A DNA stretch of 64,000 nt. Source: Tretioscincus oriximinensis (taxonomy: Eukaryota > Chordata > Lepidosauria > Squamata > Gymnophthalmidae). A model generated the notes under the pieces. It was given only the letters and a program-made list of their open reading frames with translations. It had not been told where the DNA came from and did no database searches. The stretch is taken from NCBI GenBank assembly GCA_022410635.1, contig JAJVDF010000126.1:496001-560000 (forward strand), written 5' to 3'. Below are positions 25,582-37,400 of this stretch, piece by piece; position 1 is the stretch's first letter; every line of letters begins with the position of its first letter. A program made the translations under genes and the position numbers.

Positions 25582-26933
25582 ATATTTCAAAGCCTTTTAG
25601 CATCAGGCCTTGTAACGTATTATCTCCCAGAATTAGGATCTGCCATCTCATTCAAGATTGTAGTCTGTATCAGAATGCAGATGGCAGGTCCCTAATTCTG
25701 GATATAATCTGTAAAAAGACTTAATGTTGAGAAGGCCTCAGTTAGAACCCTGGCTATATATTAAGAGGTGCCAGGGAAGGGAAGAATAATNGTAGGCATT
25801 GGCAGTGGCCGATCAAATGGATCTCTGGAATAGAAGTGGAACTCTGGATAAAAATGCTCTTAAGTGACAGAGCCTCTTGCTTTGCAGCCTTGAAAAATAC
25901 TCTCAGACTCTTATTTAACCAAGGATTATAAATACCATGTCCAAATTTAGAGTTCTATATATATTCAGAAGCACCACAATATCTACTCAGAAGACCTTCT
26001 GTGTTTGAGTATTGCTTTTAATGTAGCTGATTTAACTAATCCAGTATATTCCATCCCCCATTAAAGATTTCAGATGGATGAAACATCCTAAGCCTTATCT
26101 GCACAAGGATGACGTTGCATGGCATGGCTGAATATATTTCCCAGACAAACTGTTTGCCCTTGGGGGTAGCAACTTCACCCAGCCACTCCCTAACCATACC
26201 AGGGGTATGGTGAGTTAGATGCTCATTTTAGATATGTTGCTAAAATAGTGCATGATAAAACACTGATCTTTTGAAGAATCTCCNTTGACTGAAATCAGAG
26301 AACGCAAAGAACATTCCAGATGCCACTTTGGGTGCAGTATCTTCCCTTACTCTTTGCAGGCATCCAATTTACATGATTACAGTTTTATGTAATCTTGCTA
26401 TGAATAAATCCCATTAGTCCAAAATTATTTGCTTTTGACCAAGCATCCTCAGCATCAGGGAGTTAATACTGTTGTTTTTCACTTATGGTGTAATGTATCA
26501 TGCATTTTGAGGGTGCTATATAAATGACAACAGCAGCAGCGACAACCTAATCTAGCTCGTGTGAAAATAAACCATCTAGGCTTTAGTAATTGTACTGACA
26601 TGTCAGGTTTAGTCATTTTATTACCACAAACACCTGCAATTGCTGGGGCTGCTCTAAATTAGGCTGACCAGATGACCCTTTTGGGGGGAGTGTTGAAATC
26701 CGGTTTTATTATTATTTTATTGATTTATCCTAGTTTTTTTCTGAGGAAAGTTTTTTCAAAAAATGTTTTATTATTTTTTCCTCAGAAAAAACCGGGGGGC
26801 ACCCAAAAATGGGTTTTCACACACACACACCCAGGGGTCATCTGGTCAGCCTACTCTAAATATCATTTATTGGAAAGAAAATANTGTCTGTAGAAATAAT
26901 AGGCTAGTAGCAGAGTGTCTGCTTTGCATATTA

Positions 26934-27168
26934 GAGCCAGTTTGGTGTAGTGGTTAGAATATTGGACTCGTCTGGGAGTCTCTCAGTTGGATTCCCCACT
27001 TCTCCATGAAAGCCAGCTGGGTGACCATGGGCCAGTCCCAGTTCTTNAGAGCTCTCTCAGCCCCACCTACTTCACAGGGTGGAGAAAGCAACAAAAAAAA
27101 AAGCCCTATGGTTGGCCGCCCTGGGACCTTCGGGTATGGGACGGGATATAGATACAAATAAATAAATA
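26934..27168 (+). mobile_element. tRNA-derived SINE, full length
   Basis: The head has an A box (TTTGGTGTAGTGGTTAGA) and B box (AGTTGGATTCC). The body is CCAGCTGGGTGACCATGGGC to GCCCCACCTACTTCACAGGG. The tail is CCCTGGGACCTTCGGGTATG and (AAAT)n. The tail matches LINE 3' ends in this window, which probably supply the reverse transcriptase. Confidence 0.85.
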
Positions 27169-27227
27169 TTATGCATGCTATAAAAACATGAATTTAAAAT
27201 GCAGATCTTCATGGAGATGAGCCATTG

Positions 27228-27310
27228 CCTGCGCTAACATGTAGATGGTAGGCTCCTGTGCAAGCCATAGCCCAGAATAAGGTCCAGTGGCCAAAAAGGG
27301 CCAGTCAGTC
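27228..27310. repeat. Palindromic foldback element, half copy
   Basis: Right half of the family (CTAACATGTAGATGG to CAGAATAAGGTCCAGTGG), about 700 bases upstream of the SLC37A1 CpG island. Other half copies lie at about 19995-20062 and 59015-59105. Confidence 0.65.
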
Positions 27311-27504
27311 CCCGTGGCAAAAGAAAAGCAGCCTTCGGGAATGTCCAGTCCTGTTGTTGACACGGCTCGTAGCACGCATTACAGACACACTTCCTGGTCC
27401 CTTCTGTGCAGCGGAAGCCAGAAGATACGGAGGCTCCTGCCAGGAGGATGGAGGGCTCCAAAGAAGGCGCTGGGAGCCTTAACCCTGCCGGTGGGCCTGG
27501 CAGC

Positions 27505-27680
27505 GCCTTTCGAAAGCATGAATTGCAAGAAATTGCAACTGACTGCAAGTAGATANATNNGAACCACCACAGCCTGGTGGAGAAGATAGAATGGAAGCCT
27601 TCGGGCAAAATATATCCTTGTAAGCCGCTCTGAGTCCCTTTGAAAGGTGAGAAAAGCGGGGTATAAGAACCGAGTTCTTC
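27505..27680 (+). mobile_element. Second SINE family, 5'-truncated, upstream of SLC37A1
   Basis: From CTTTCGAAAGCATGAATTGC through CCGCTCTGAGTCCCTTTGAA to GTATAAGAACCGAGTTCTTC, then directly into the long (CTTT)n tract. The tract therefore probably grew from the SINE tail. Confidence 0.75.
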
Positions 27681-27776
<96 letters not shown>

Positions 27777-27885
27777 TNNNNNNNNNNNNNNNNNNNNNNN
27801 NNNNNNNNNNNNNNNNNNNNNNNNNNNNNNNNNNNNNNNNNNNNNNNNNNNNNNNNNNNNNNNNNNNNNNNNNNNNNNNNNNNNT

Positions 27886-27956
<71 letters not shown>

Positions 27957-27957
27957 G
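27681..27957. repeat. (CTTT)n microsatellite with an assembly gap
   Basis: Pure CTTT repeats on both sides of 107 Ns (27778-27884), so the true length is unknown. It ends where the SLC37A1 CpG island begins. The reverse strand is a GAAA purine tract. Confidence 0.95.
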
Positions 27958-28330
27958 CTCTCGCCGGAGGAGGCGCCGCCGCCGCCGCCGCCCACCCAGG
28001 CCTCGCCTTCAAACTGCAGCCCGGGCCGCCCCTCTCGCCTGCATGAATGAAACGGAATTTCGCGCCGGGGAGCGGCGCCTCAAGCAGGAAGTTCAGGCGT
28101 TGCTGTTAGTGAGCAGCAGCAGCATCAGGGCGGCGGCGGCGGCTGCCAGGAAACGGCGACGCCCGGCCAGTCACAGCAGCCTGCGGCTCCCGGAACACCG
28201 CGGAGGAGCTGTGAGAGGGGACGAGGGAGCCCCGGCAGGTGAGCGAGGTTCCCACTGGGGAGGGGAGGCCGCCCCCTGCCTGTGCCTGGGCAGCGCCACG
28301 GAGGTCCTCTGAGGTCCCCTTAGGCTGCAT
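27957..28330 (+). promoter_or_regulatory. SLC37A1 CpG island promoter
   Basis: The most CpG-dense stretch in the window, with GCC and GGC runs (27971-27990, 28127-28142), directly after the (CTTT)n tract. It contains the predicted non-coding first exon. It is assigned to SLC37A1 by position upstream of that gene and by a good donor (gtgagc). Confidence 0.7.
27990..28238 (+). other. SLC37A1: SLC37A1 predicted first exon (5' UTR)
   Basis: GC-rich DNA ending at a strong donor, CCGGCAG then gtgagc at 28239. The 5' boundary is a guess. It contains an ATG at 28043 whose frame stays open to the donor (see the upstream ORF entry). Confidence 0.6.
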
Positions 28331-28502
28331 CCACGGGGAGCCTCATCCTGCGCTGCCCCTCGGAACAGGAGCCTGCCAACCACATGCTAGTGGAGACTAT
28401 GGCAGGCCCCGAATGGGGCCTGCCATAGTCTACACTGGCATGTGGATGGCCAAGCTCTGTCCCGAGNTGTGACCCAGAATAAGGCTCNGTGTGGAGTGGG
28501 CC
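28324..28502. repeat. Palindromic foldback element, full copy in SLC37A1 intron 1
   Basis: Same family, with a central GGCCCCGAATGGGGCC palindrome. It lies about 90 bases after the predicted exon-1 donor, within or beside the CpG island. A half copy follows directly (28496-28570). Confidence 0.8.
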
Positions 28503-28733
28503 TTATTCTGGGCTTTATCCCGGAATAGGAGGCTGCCCTCCGGCATGTGGGTGGCCAAACTCAGTTNCTTCCGCCCCGCCCAAAACAAAATNCTTACTGG
28601 GGAATTGGGAATCAGGAAGTCAAGGTTTTGCCGCCTAGGACCTTCCTTCGTGCATATTGAAGCTGCTGCTGTTCTGTGGTGCGTTTTGCATTTCGGGGAG
28701 GGGGGAAAACGGTGCGTCGTTTTGCTTTCCTTT

Positions 28734-28898
28734 TCCCCACTGAGCCTTTTTCTTGGCTGTATCTCANNATAGGAGCCTGCCATCTACATGCTAGTGTAGG
28801 CTATGGCAGGCCCCNAACGGGGCCTGCCATAGCCTACACTGGCATGTGGATAGCCAAAGTCTAGGCCCAGGTATAATCCACAACAAGGCTCAGTGGCC
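28734..28898. repeat. Palindromic foldback element, full copy in SLC37A1 intron 1
   Basis: Same family: CCACTGAGCC at the left, GGCTCAGTGG at the right, and long complementary middle arms (CTACATGCTAGTGTAGGCTA against its partner). It is the third member within 600 bases. Confidence 0.8.
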
Positions 28899-29279
28899 CA
28901 GTTTCAAGACCACAAAAACTGGNTTAATCCAAGGGATTCCTGTCTTTCTAGGTTCCTTTCAATTGTCCTCGCAATCCACCAGAAGGAGGAAGTTCTGGTG
29001 AACAAATAAATCCTGTCCTTGCAGTGAAAAAGAAATTGATATGAGAGGCCGCTTTTTTGCTACCTCAGACTGTATTTTATGTGTTTATAATTATTTTAGT
29101 GAAACTTTGAGATCAGCGTTGAAAGGGACTTCCCAGGATCATTGGGTCCAAACCTCTGCAAAATGCTCAGAATTGCTCATATCTTCCAGTTTAGGATGGC
29201 ATTTAAATATAAGCAAAGAAAAATGGTTGATGCCATGGGTTGCGAACTAAAAGAAAGTGGAGGCAAGTTGAAAAACTCA

Positions 29280-29346
29280 TGGACTTTTTAAATTATTATT
29301 ATTATTATTATTATTATGATTGATTGATTGATTGATTGATTGATTT
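29280..29346. repeat. (ATT)n and (GATT)n microsatellites
   Basis: Compound simple repeat in SLC37A1 intron 1, followed by a possible minus-strand L1-type 3' UTR (29347-29560) and a tandem duplication of GGCGCTATAATATAGTA near 29551-29600. Confidence 0.85.
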
Positions 29347-30439
29347 TTTTTGTAATTACAACAGACAAAATACAGTAAAACGTAAATACATAAACATAAC
29401 ATAACCTAATACGTGTAACATATATGTATCCCTCCCCACCCACCCCTAGGAGATCCAACATCACGTCTTCTATGTGTATTTACAGTAATAATCTTGAGTC
29501 TAATACCATAGCAATGGTGTGCGCCAAAGTAGCATTTCTATTAAAGTTAATGGCGCTATAATATAGTACATCCTTGTTGATGGCGCTATAATATAGTATA
29601 TCTGGTGACTATGCCATTAATGCTTTTAGGTTGATTTATATCCTGTATATTAAAATCCTGATTTAAACTACGTCTCACTGTTATACACTGAAACAGGATT
29701 TTTAGAAATGAAACCAAGACTCCTAATGGATTTCTCTCCATTCTTCCCAATTCCCCATCCACAAAGCAGAATAATCCCTTAAGGCATCCCGGGCTATTAA
29801 GGACCCCCCCCCTCCCCAATTTGGTCCATTGGTGGCTCCTTGTTTGATATCCCTGTCAGCTACCCCTATTCAAAAAACACCATTGTACACCATTTTGTAT
29901 AACCAGGCTGATATGGAAGCTATTTCATTAAATGGGATTGTTTCTGAGTTATAACGTAATGAGTTTTTTGAATGAACTGTTCATAATTAGATGGGTTTGA
30001 TGGATCAGCACACTGTGGTGAGTGGTAATTTATTCTATGTGGAAACAGGCTATAGGACCAGATAGGCCATTGATCATATCCTGATGTAGATATGGGGTGA
30101 ATGAAAAAATCTCATTTTATAAAAAAATTGTTTCAGATTTTATAATTCTACCTGAGAAATAGTAATAATAGAAAAAGGAAAATATAAATACATGGTCTGC
30201 ACTGTAAACTGTCAGACCACTGAGATCTTGCTTATAATCTACAGGTATGATTTTGATAACTGCACTTTTATCTCTTGCCAAGAGTCTGTACAGCAGTATT
30301 TACATGTTTGCTCCCAGGGAAACCAAATGCTGTTAAAATATAAGTTGGCAGAGTCTCCTAAGCTGCTAAGTGGGTCAGTGCGAAGTGTTGCCTTTCTGCT
30401 TTGATAGGTTTGAGGACCTCAGCAACAACTAAACCTAAG

Positions 30440-30700
30440 GGGTACTGGACACTAAGGGTATAAATGGATACTAGGATAGTTGTCTGGATGTCGGCTCCCG
30501 GATGGAACAACAGGCAGGACTCTTAAAATACCATTTTGCAGGGAGTCATGAACAGGAGCATATTTTGCTTTCCTCTGTTCAGGCTGCCCAGGTGCATCTG
30601 GTGGGCCTCTGTGTGACACAGAATGCTGGACTTGATGGGTTGTGGCCTGATCCAGTATGGCTCTTCTTATGTTCTTATGTTCTTATGTTCTTAAACCTAG
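30440..30700 (+). mobile_element. CR1-like LINE 3' end with (TTATGTTC)n tail
   Basis: Same 3' UTR as the 49195 element (GGATGGAACAACAGGCAGGA, GGCCTGATCCAGTATGGCTC), ending in repeated 8-mers TTATGTTC. 8-bp tail repeats are typical of CR1. It is in SLC37A1 intron 1. Confidence 0.8.
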
Positions 30701-31290
30701 AAATCTTGTGGAAACTTGATTTTTTAGTATTCAGTCTATAATCATAGTGAAGTACAGTTATAGTACTCTATAATTTCTGTGTGGTTATTTCAATGAAAGG
30801 AAGGTGTAACTGTAAGAAAAGTGTTAAACAGCTGAACCATCAAACTTCAAATACTAGTTTAAAATATATTTTCTTCTTCTTTCTATTCTAGCTATGCTAT
30901 TTGTTCATACTGTAAGACATAAAATGACCTTGTTTTATATAGCCTTTTACATAAAACATTCCCATTTTTCAAACATCAAAGTAGTTTTTGTTTTTCGGTG
31001 CAATTTTATAGAATTATTTAGAAGCAAGCTCCACTGAATTCAAATGGGCACTGTGTTCAGNAAACATGGATGGCTTTCTGTTTTGAAGAGATATTTATAG
31101 CACCACACTGATCCATCTGTGTTCATCTCTTTCAATTACTGTGATGAACAAATAGTTTTCTGNCTGACTCATAGAATCATTATACATTCTTCAAAAGGTA
31201 TGCAATCTGGGGAGAATTGCTGGACAAAGCNTGCTTGGAGACATCAGTGAAGAAATGTAGAAGACATTGTTTGATGTGATTTTTATTCAG

Positions 31291-31411
31291 CTGAACTCTT
31301 GGAAGAAGGTCTTGAAGCACCAAATAACGTGCACTTAAAACTAGTATTCAAATAAATGGCTGATCTGCCACCTGGAATTCGTTTGGTCACTTCATTTACA
31401 AGAGATCAATG
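31291..31411 (+). CDS. SLC37A1: SLC37A1 exon 2 (5' UTR and first coding exon)
   Basis: The acceptor tattcag gives an exon start at 31291 (predicted). Coding begins at ATG 31356 and runs to 31411 (donor gtaagc), 56 nt ending in phase 2. It encodes MADLPPGIRLVTSFTRDQ plus part of Trp. The start context has G at +4 but T at -3. Confidence 0.9.
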
Positions 31412-34400
31412 GTAAGCATTTTTTTTCTTGCTTGAAAGAAAAAAACCATCTTGTCCTGTTTACTTTCTTTTAAACAAATCTATATTAAAATATACTAGTA
31501 AGAACATAAGAAGAGCCATACTGGATCGGACCAGAGCCCATCTAGTCCAGCCTTCTGTCACAGAGGTCCACCAGATTCAGAGTGCAACAACATTTTTGAA
31601 TATCCAGACTAATGAAATTATGACCTTCCTTTGTGGGTTGCTGAACTAATATCTTCCATAAGCCCCAGGCAAACTGACCAGTGACAAGAATGAAGGGAAC
31701 TGTGGTTCTGGGCATCTTAAGGCAAAGGCAAAACATTCAGGTGCTCTCAACTTTCTGCAAATGGCTATTAGCAGCATCCTGTCTCTTACTCCAAATTTGA
31801 GGCCAGCACATAAGCCTTAATTCTAGTAGCCAATTAATGGACGTGTAACACTTTCATTTAGGTAATTTGTCCTTTGGAGATTAATAAGAGTTCCAGACCT
31901 CTTTAAATCTCAACTATTCTGCCCTCTTCTACATTTAGGATTTCTATGAACATAATTATAGGGCATAATTCACAAGCGCTCCAGGAAAAAGTTCCTCTTT
32001 GAATCCAAGGGAGTTTATCAGCAGGGGGAGAAATCCCTTAGCAACAGTTTAACAAGCAGAAATATCGAAATAGCATGTGGCGGTTACTATGTAAGGCAAA
32101 TTTTAGCTATTACAATGTATCTTAATTTTGCAATACCATGTAAGAAATGTCAACAGTACTTGGGACTGGTCTAACTATTTTGACATCTGAACACAGACAC
32201 CAGCTGCACAATATCTATTGCTCAACATCTGGGCTTAATGAAAACTATACACAATGCTTGGCAGTGCAACAGGTTTATAGGTCACCTTCTTCCTGTATCT
32301 CGGGTTAATAGTAACAGCATTCACTCCTTTTGCTTTTGGAAATGATGGGAAAGAACACTCTTTGCAACAATTCATTTCAGTAAAGATTTTCATTGTGCAG
32401 TCAGAAGGCACTTAGCCATTGTTCATGATCTGCCACTCTTGTTTGATCATTGAATGGAAATAAAGACGTAAAAGCAAATATAATAACTGTACAAATTTAA
32501 AATGCATGCACTTACATCAAACTTATGCAATGTTTACAAAGCTTGTAAAAACCAGTGTTTGTTTTATTGCAGGTACCGAACATTTACGTTTGTCTTGACA
32601 TTTTTGCTGTATGTCAGTTTCCATTTATCAAGGAAGCCAATCAGTATAGTTAAGGTAAGAGTGAGGAATAAGGATGTGCCATTCTAACATCCTGTTGATA
32701 TCAGATAAAGAGGTGTTGTTTGTTTTATGGGATATTGCAGGGCAGCAGTTACTTGCCATGTAGTAATAAAACCATGCAGGCTTGAAGAGCAGACCTGTTA
32801 GTGAGCAGTTAAAATGTTATAAAAAAAATGAGTTCTCTGTCATCTCCCCATGTAATTTATTTTCTTCTTTCTTTGTACCCTTCCTTTCATCCAAGGAACT
32901 AAAAGTATATAATTTATTCCTGCTCCCATTAAGCTTGTCAACAATCCTGAAAGCTGAGGAAATCAGCCAAGAGATTTTGCAAAAGAAAGCAATATCTACA
33001 CATTTCAGTAAAGGTTTTCATTATGCAATCAGAAAGCACATTCACGATCTGCTTCTCCAAAGTTGTGGTCCAAAAGAAACCCCTATATTACAGCCAGTAT
33101 TCCATTAACAAGCATTTATCGGTTCCTATGTTTCAATAGTGTCCTTCACCATAGTTCCAGAGAGGTGTACAAAATAAGCAATTAAAACACAAAAATAAAA
33201 ACAAAGAAAGTCAGCACAAATTTTAATTACCATGTTATAGTAATATAATGGCAAAAGGGAAAAAACTAGGTTAAAAAAACTAAGTTAAACATCATCATCA
33301 TCATCATCATCATTATTATTATTATTATTATTTATTATTTATTATTATTATTTTACAATTGTTAAATAATTCTCGAAGCATACTACAAAATCAATCTCCC
33401 ATAACTAATTCAATATACAACTTGACTCAATAAATATTCCTTTGGTTCTAAGATTCAGTGCGTAACTTCACTATTGTCAGTGATGGTTCAGATTTTTTTT
33501 GCTAGCACAAATTAAAAAACAGCCTGTTTTGAAAGGAAGCTGGTAAAAATTGTTTGGCATTGTGTGATCCAATGATTTACGCTATTGTCTAATTTAGGGA
33601 GAACTGCATAAGCACTGTGCTGCTCTACAAGATATTGAGCATAAAATTGTCAAAGAAAATGACGTCCAGATACAACATTTTAAAATGCAATCAAACAAAT
33701 CTTATTGTGGTTGGCAACCATTTGGTGAGTAAAAACCAACACCCTAAACAAGTTGTGAAATAAGTGTAACAAACTGTAGTTTTATTTTTCTCATATTTTA
33801 AATATTTGTAATATACAAATCAAGGGANCTATCGGCCTGCCTCTTCCCCAATATTTTTGAATGCCAGCTTTTCATAACTCCAAGTTATGTAACTTGGTAG
33901 CTTGCAATATTGGTGAACCAGGCAGTCTAAACTCCATAGTCATCAGACTAGCTGGGCCTTCAGTAGATTGGTTAAGGGATTTTCATGGCAGTGCTCTCTG
34001 TAACATCAATGTATTGTAAATTCATTTAATCTTTCCTTTAAAAGTGTTGCTACCACTAACACTCAAGTTTTCACTGCATAAGAATTTATCATATATATCT
34101 ATTATGTAACTTGTTTAAACAGTTAATATGTCAAAAGTGCAATTAAGAGTCTTCTAAAAAATTTATTTTCTGAGATCTTTGGGTATAGGTCGATATAGAA
34201 ATGTACATATTTATGTATGCATTTTCCTTATACAATAATAAAAACAAGTCTGCAATGAAGCAGCCTGATGTACCTCAAGGGAGCTACCACTGAGAAGGCC
34301 CTGTAACAGGCTCCCAGTCATCCCTTTTCTATTGAGAGTGGAGGGCCTTCCTTGCAGATCCCAAGGCATAGGCAGGCAACATGGGAAATGGCACATNTTC

Positions 34401-37400
34401 AGATTTTATTAGCCTGTTAAACGTCATATAATACTACAGAAACCTCCTTTGGGTGCCCTTATCAAAAATGAGATTTGAGGCATTCTTAGTGGTAGCAATA
34501 ATGTTTTTACACAACTTTCCACTAAGCTTTATCCAGTATTCACTGTAGTTCACAAACATTTNTTATATTATTATGCATATTTTATGTGTTGTGAAATGAC
34601 CAAAGAACTGCTATTATAGTGTGACTGCATAGATGTGGTCCATAAATGNTCATAATACTCTTTGAATTTACTGTGTGCATTTATATGTGAACATCATTTT
34701 TAAATGCTCTTTGTGGCTGAAATAAATCATGTACGGTATATTTTATATAGCTTTATGGTTATCAATGTGAGCAGTCCTGGGATCTTCGAAGAAAGGGCTG
34801 GATATAAATACTGAAGTAATATTTTGTTTTCAGACCAGAGCAACTACAAACAGCTGTTGGGAGCCCTGGATTATTCATTTCTTTGTGCTTATGCAGTTGG
34901 CATGTATCTGAGGTAAAATCCATACATTCTTCTTTTAATGTCCTGCTCACTTCAAAATGTTTTGAGAAGAGAAATAAATTATTGAAGAGAATTGACANTT
35001 TGTGGATTTTGGTGAAGCATAAATGTAAATATATTTTTTAGTTTTTCCTCTATTGTGGAAAAATACAATTGGTTGTCTTTGCTGCCATTGAAGATAAACC
35101 AGGAAACTACTATTGAAATAGAAAAAAATACTTTCTAGGTCTGAATCTAAAAAAAAAGGGGAAACCATTCTTTCACAGATTTTAATTTTTTTTCCTGTGC
35201 AACTAATTCTTCTATGAGATACTTCCAGTTGCAGTTTTTTCATCCTCTGCTTAAATGAGCTCTGCAAAGGAAAAGCAACAATTTAAGGTTACATCCACAT
35301 GTGGGTTTTTTCATGCTATAAGAGCATGATTATGGGGATTTGCCTTACATAATAGTGGGGATCTAGCAGTGGTAGCGCTAGAAAAAGCTGTCATTGTCAT
35401 TTTTCTTGCTACTACTGTTATGCAGCGCCATTCCTGCAGTGCAATGTCCAGTCTTTGCATCGTAATGGGCATCTTCTGCAAGATCTCCTGAGAGCACTTG
35501 AGATCTCCAGCCCTGCTTTACAGTGAGAATAAAGGTTAGGAGAACAATCAGTTGCTTTTTCCAGACAAATTTACATTGGAAAATAGCAATGATGGAATTT
35601 AAAAACTCTGCTTGCAGGCTAACAAAATGCAACTAGTTTAAAACTGAGCAGTTTTTTTCTTTGAATAGCAGAAGAGATGCAGAATAGATAATCATAGGTC
35701 AGGATTTACAGCAGAGTTTCCTTGGAAATATAGGAAAATTGATAGGGAGGAATGGTGGATAGCCAGCAGGGGCAGTGTATAGTGCCATATAAAGAAATAG
35801 TGCTGCAAAAGGCAATCTAAGTAAACTTGGGATGTCCAAATATTCTTAGCTCTTCCTTAGGGCTGAAACAATAAATTATGTGTATCTGATGAAACAGATT
35901 TAGCTCTTTCCTTGCAGGGTCTCAGTGTTAGGACAGTGTTAGGACAGTTCACAAGTTTTCCCAAATGAAAATCTTGCAAATGTTTTATTTTATTTAGCGA
36001 TTTATATCCTGCCCTTCACCATTGTTCCTGGGGCAGCTAACAAAAACCGAAGATTTTTTTTTAAAAAAAACATATTCAAGTTAAGGATGTTCAAAAGTTA
36101 TGGTTTTAACAACTCATGAAATAAGTCTATGCAGTTACTTAAAACTTTAAACGACCCAGCAGTGGCCTTTTCGGTATTGTTGCTGCAACTGAACAGCAAC
36201 CTTCTCCAGTACAGATAAAGTTCTGAAACATTTCAAGAAGAACCCATGGATCACTTTGGATTATAGCAATGAATCTATACTAAACTAATCTTTTTTTCTC
36301 CCCGTGTTTAAAGTGGCATAATAGGTGAGAGGTTACCTATCCGCTATTATCTCACAGGAGGGATGTTTGCCAGTGGACTATTTACCACAATGTTCGGACT
36401 GGGCTATTTTTATGACATACACAGCTTGTGGTTCTACATCGTAGCTCAGGTGGGCTTGCATTTATTTCTACATTTTATTTTTTAAATTCTCAAACTTGAC
36501 AAAAGGCATGAGAGCTGCTTTTCCTTGAGTATCTGAAAATCCATTAGTCTAGCATTCAGTTGTCATTGTCCGTTAATGAAATGACCATGATTATGGCCCA
36601 GTCTCAATATTTGTTGTGTAACTTCAGAACATGGATACTTTACTCCATTGTATCTATAAGAAGAACAGTTTATGCAAAATTTTATTATGTGTCCCTTTCC
36701 ACACAATACCTTACTCTATTCTAGGAAAGATCTAAGTGGCTTTTTGTCCACATCTCAAGCCTGTAAGGCCTTACATGGGAGGGACCATGTAACATGGATG
36801 AATATAACATTGTATAGTAGAAACGAGGTTTGTAGATTGAGCTCAAGTAGTGTCTTTGATCACTTGCAAGCTGCTGCCTCTTATTACAATTTCCTAGACG
36901 ATCCTGAGCTTGTATTGCTTCTAATAATCCCTAAACTTCACAAAAATATTGTTTCCTCTAAATGCCTTTTGCTTGGAATCGAAAGCAGGAGAAGGTTTTG
37001 CCTTCTTCTGCTGCTTGAGACTGCCAGAAGCAATTGGTGGGCCACTGTGAGACTGAATGCCAGGCAGGATTGAAGTAGCCTGATTCAGGAGGGCTCTTCT
37101 TATGTTCAAATGCTGTGCCAAATCACACTTGAGAAAATAGCTACACAAACAGAATACTGGCTTTGCTGTAGGTACTTTGCATTATGAAGATAATGGGAGT
37201 TCATATATTTAACTTGTCAAGGAGGCATGGTGGTACAGCGATTAAGAGCCCTGGTGTTTCAGCAGAAATGCTGGAATTCAGAGCTTAGTGCATTCTGACA
37301 ATGCTTTTGCCTTTGGACTCCCTCAGACAGCTCCCTGTGCACCAGTTTTTAGGGGCCTTCTAACCAAAAGACTTCCCCAAGGACTTGGTTCTATGGCAGC

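Larger units (their letters stand above)
20641..27504. other. Intergenic interval between the RSPH1 and SLC37A1 promoters
   Basis: No convincing exon. It contains the LINE 3' end at 21425-21940, a decayed tRNA-SINE head at 22455-22511 (GATCCCTGACATCTCC), a repeat at 24010-24140, foldback elements at 25403-25737, a CA run (26819-26831), the SINE at 26934-27168 and a foldback half copy at 27228. Confidence 0.6.
28043..31355 (+). other. Upstream ORF spanning SLC37A1 exons 1-2 (spliced 28043-28238 + 31291-31355)
   Basis: The ATG at 28043 is open for 65 codons to the exon-1 donor. Joined to the predicted exon-2 acceptor (tattcag, exon from 31291), it continues for 21 more codons and ends at TAA 31353-31355, directly against the SLC37A1 ATG at 31356. 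The total is 86 residues, rich in Arg, Ala and Ser. It depends on the predicted splice. It could be a regulatory uORF or simply untranslated. Confidence 0.4.

Noticed and set aside
27234..28312. Long ORFs on both strands made of KKER or LSFF repeats around the gap
   Set aside because: They are translations of the (CTTT)n microsatellite and of Ns, not proteins.
36672..37073. 133-codon ORF in an SLC37A1 intron
   Set aside because: Its 3' third is a CR1-like 3' UTR and the rest has no recognisable protein features.
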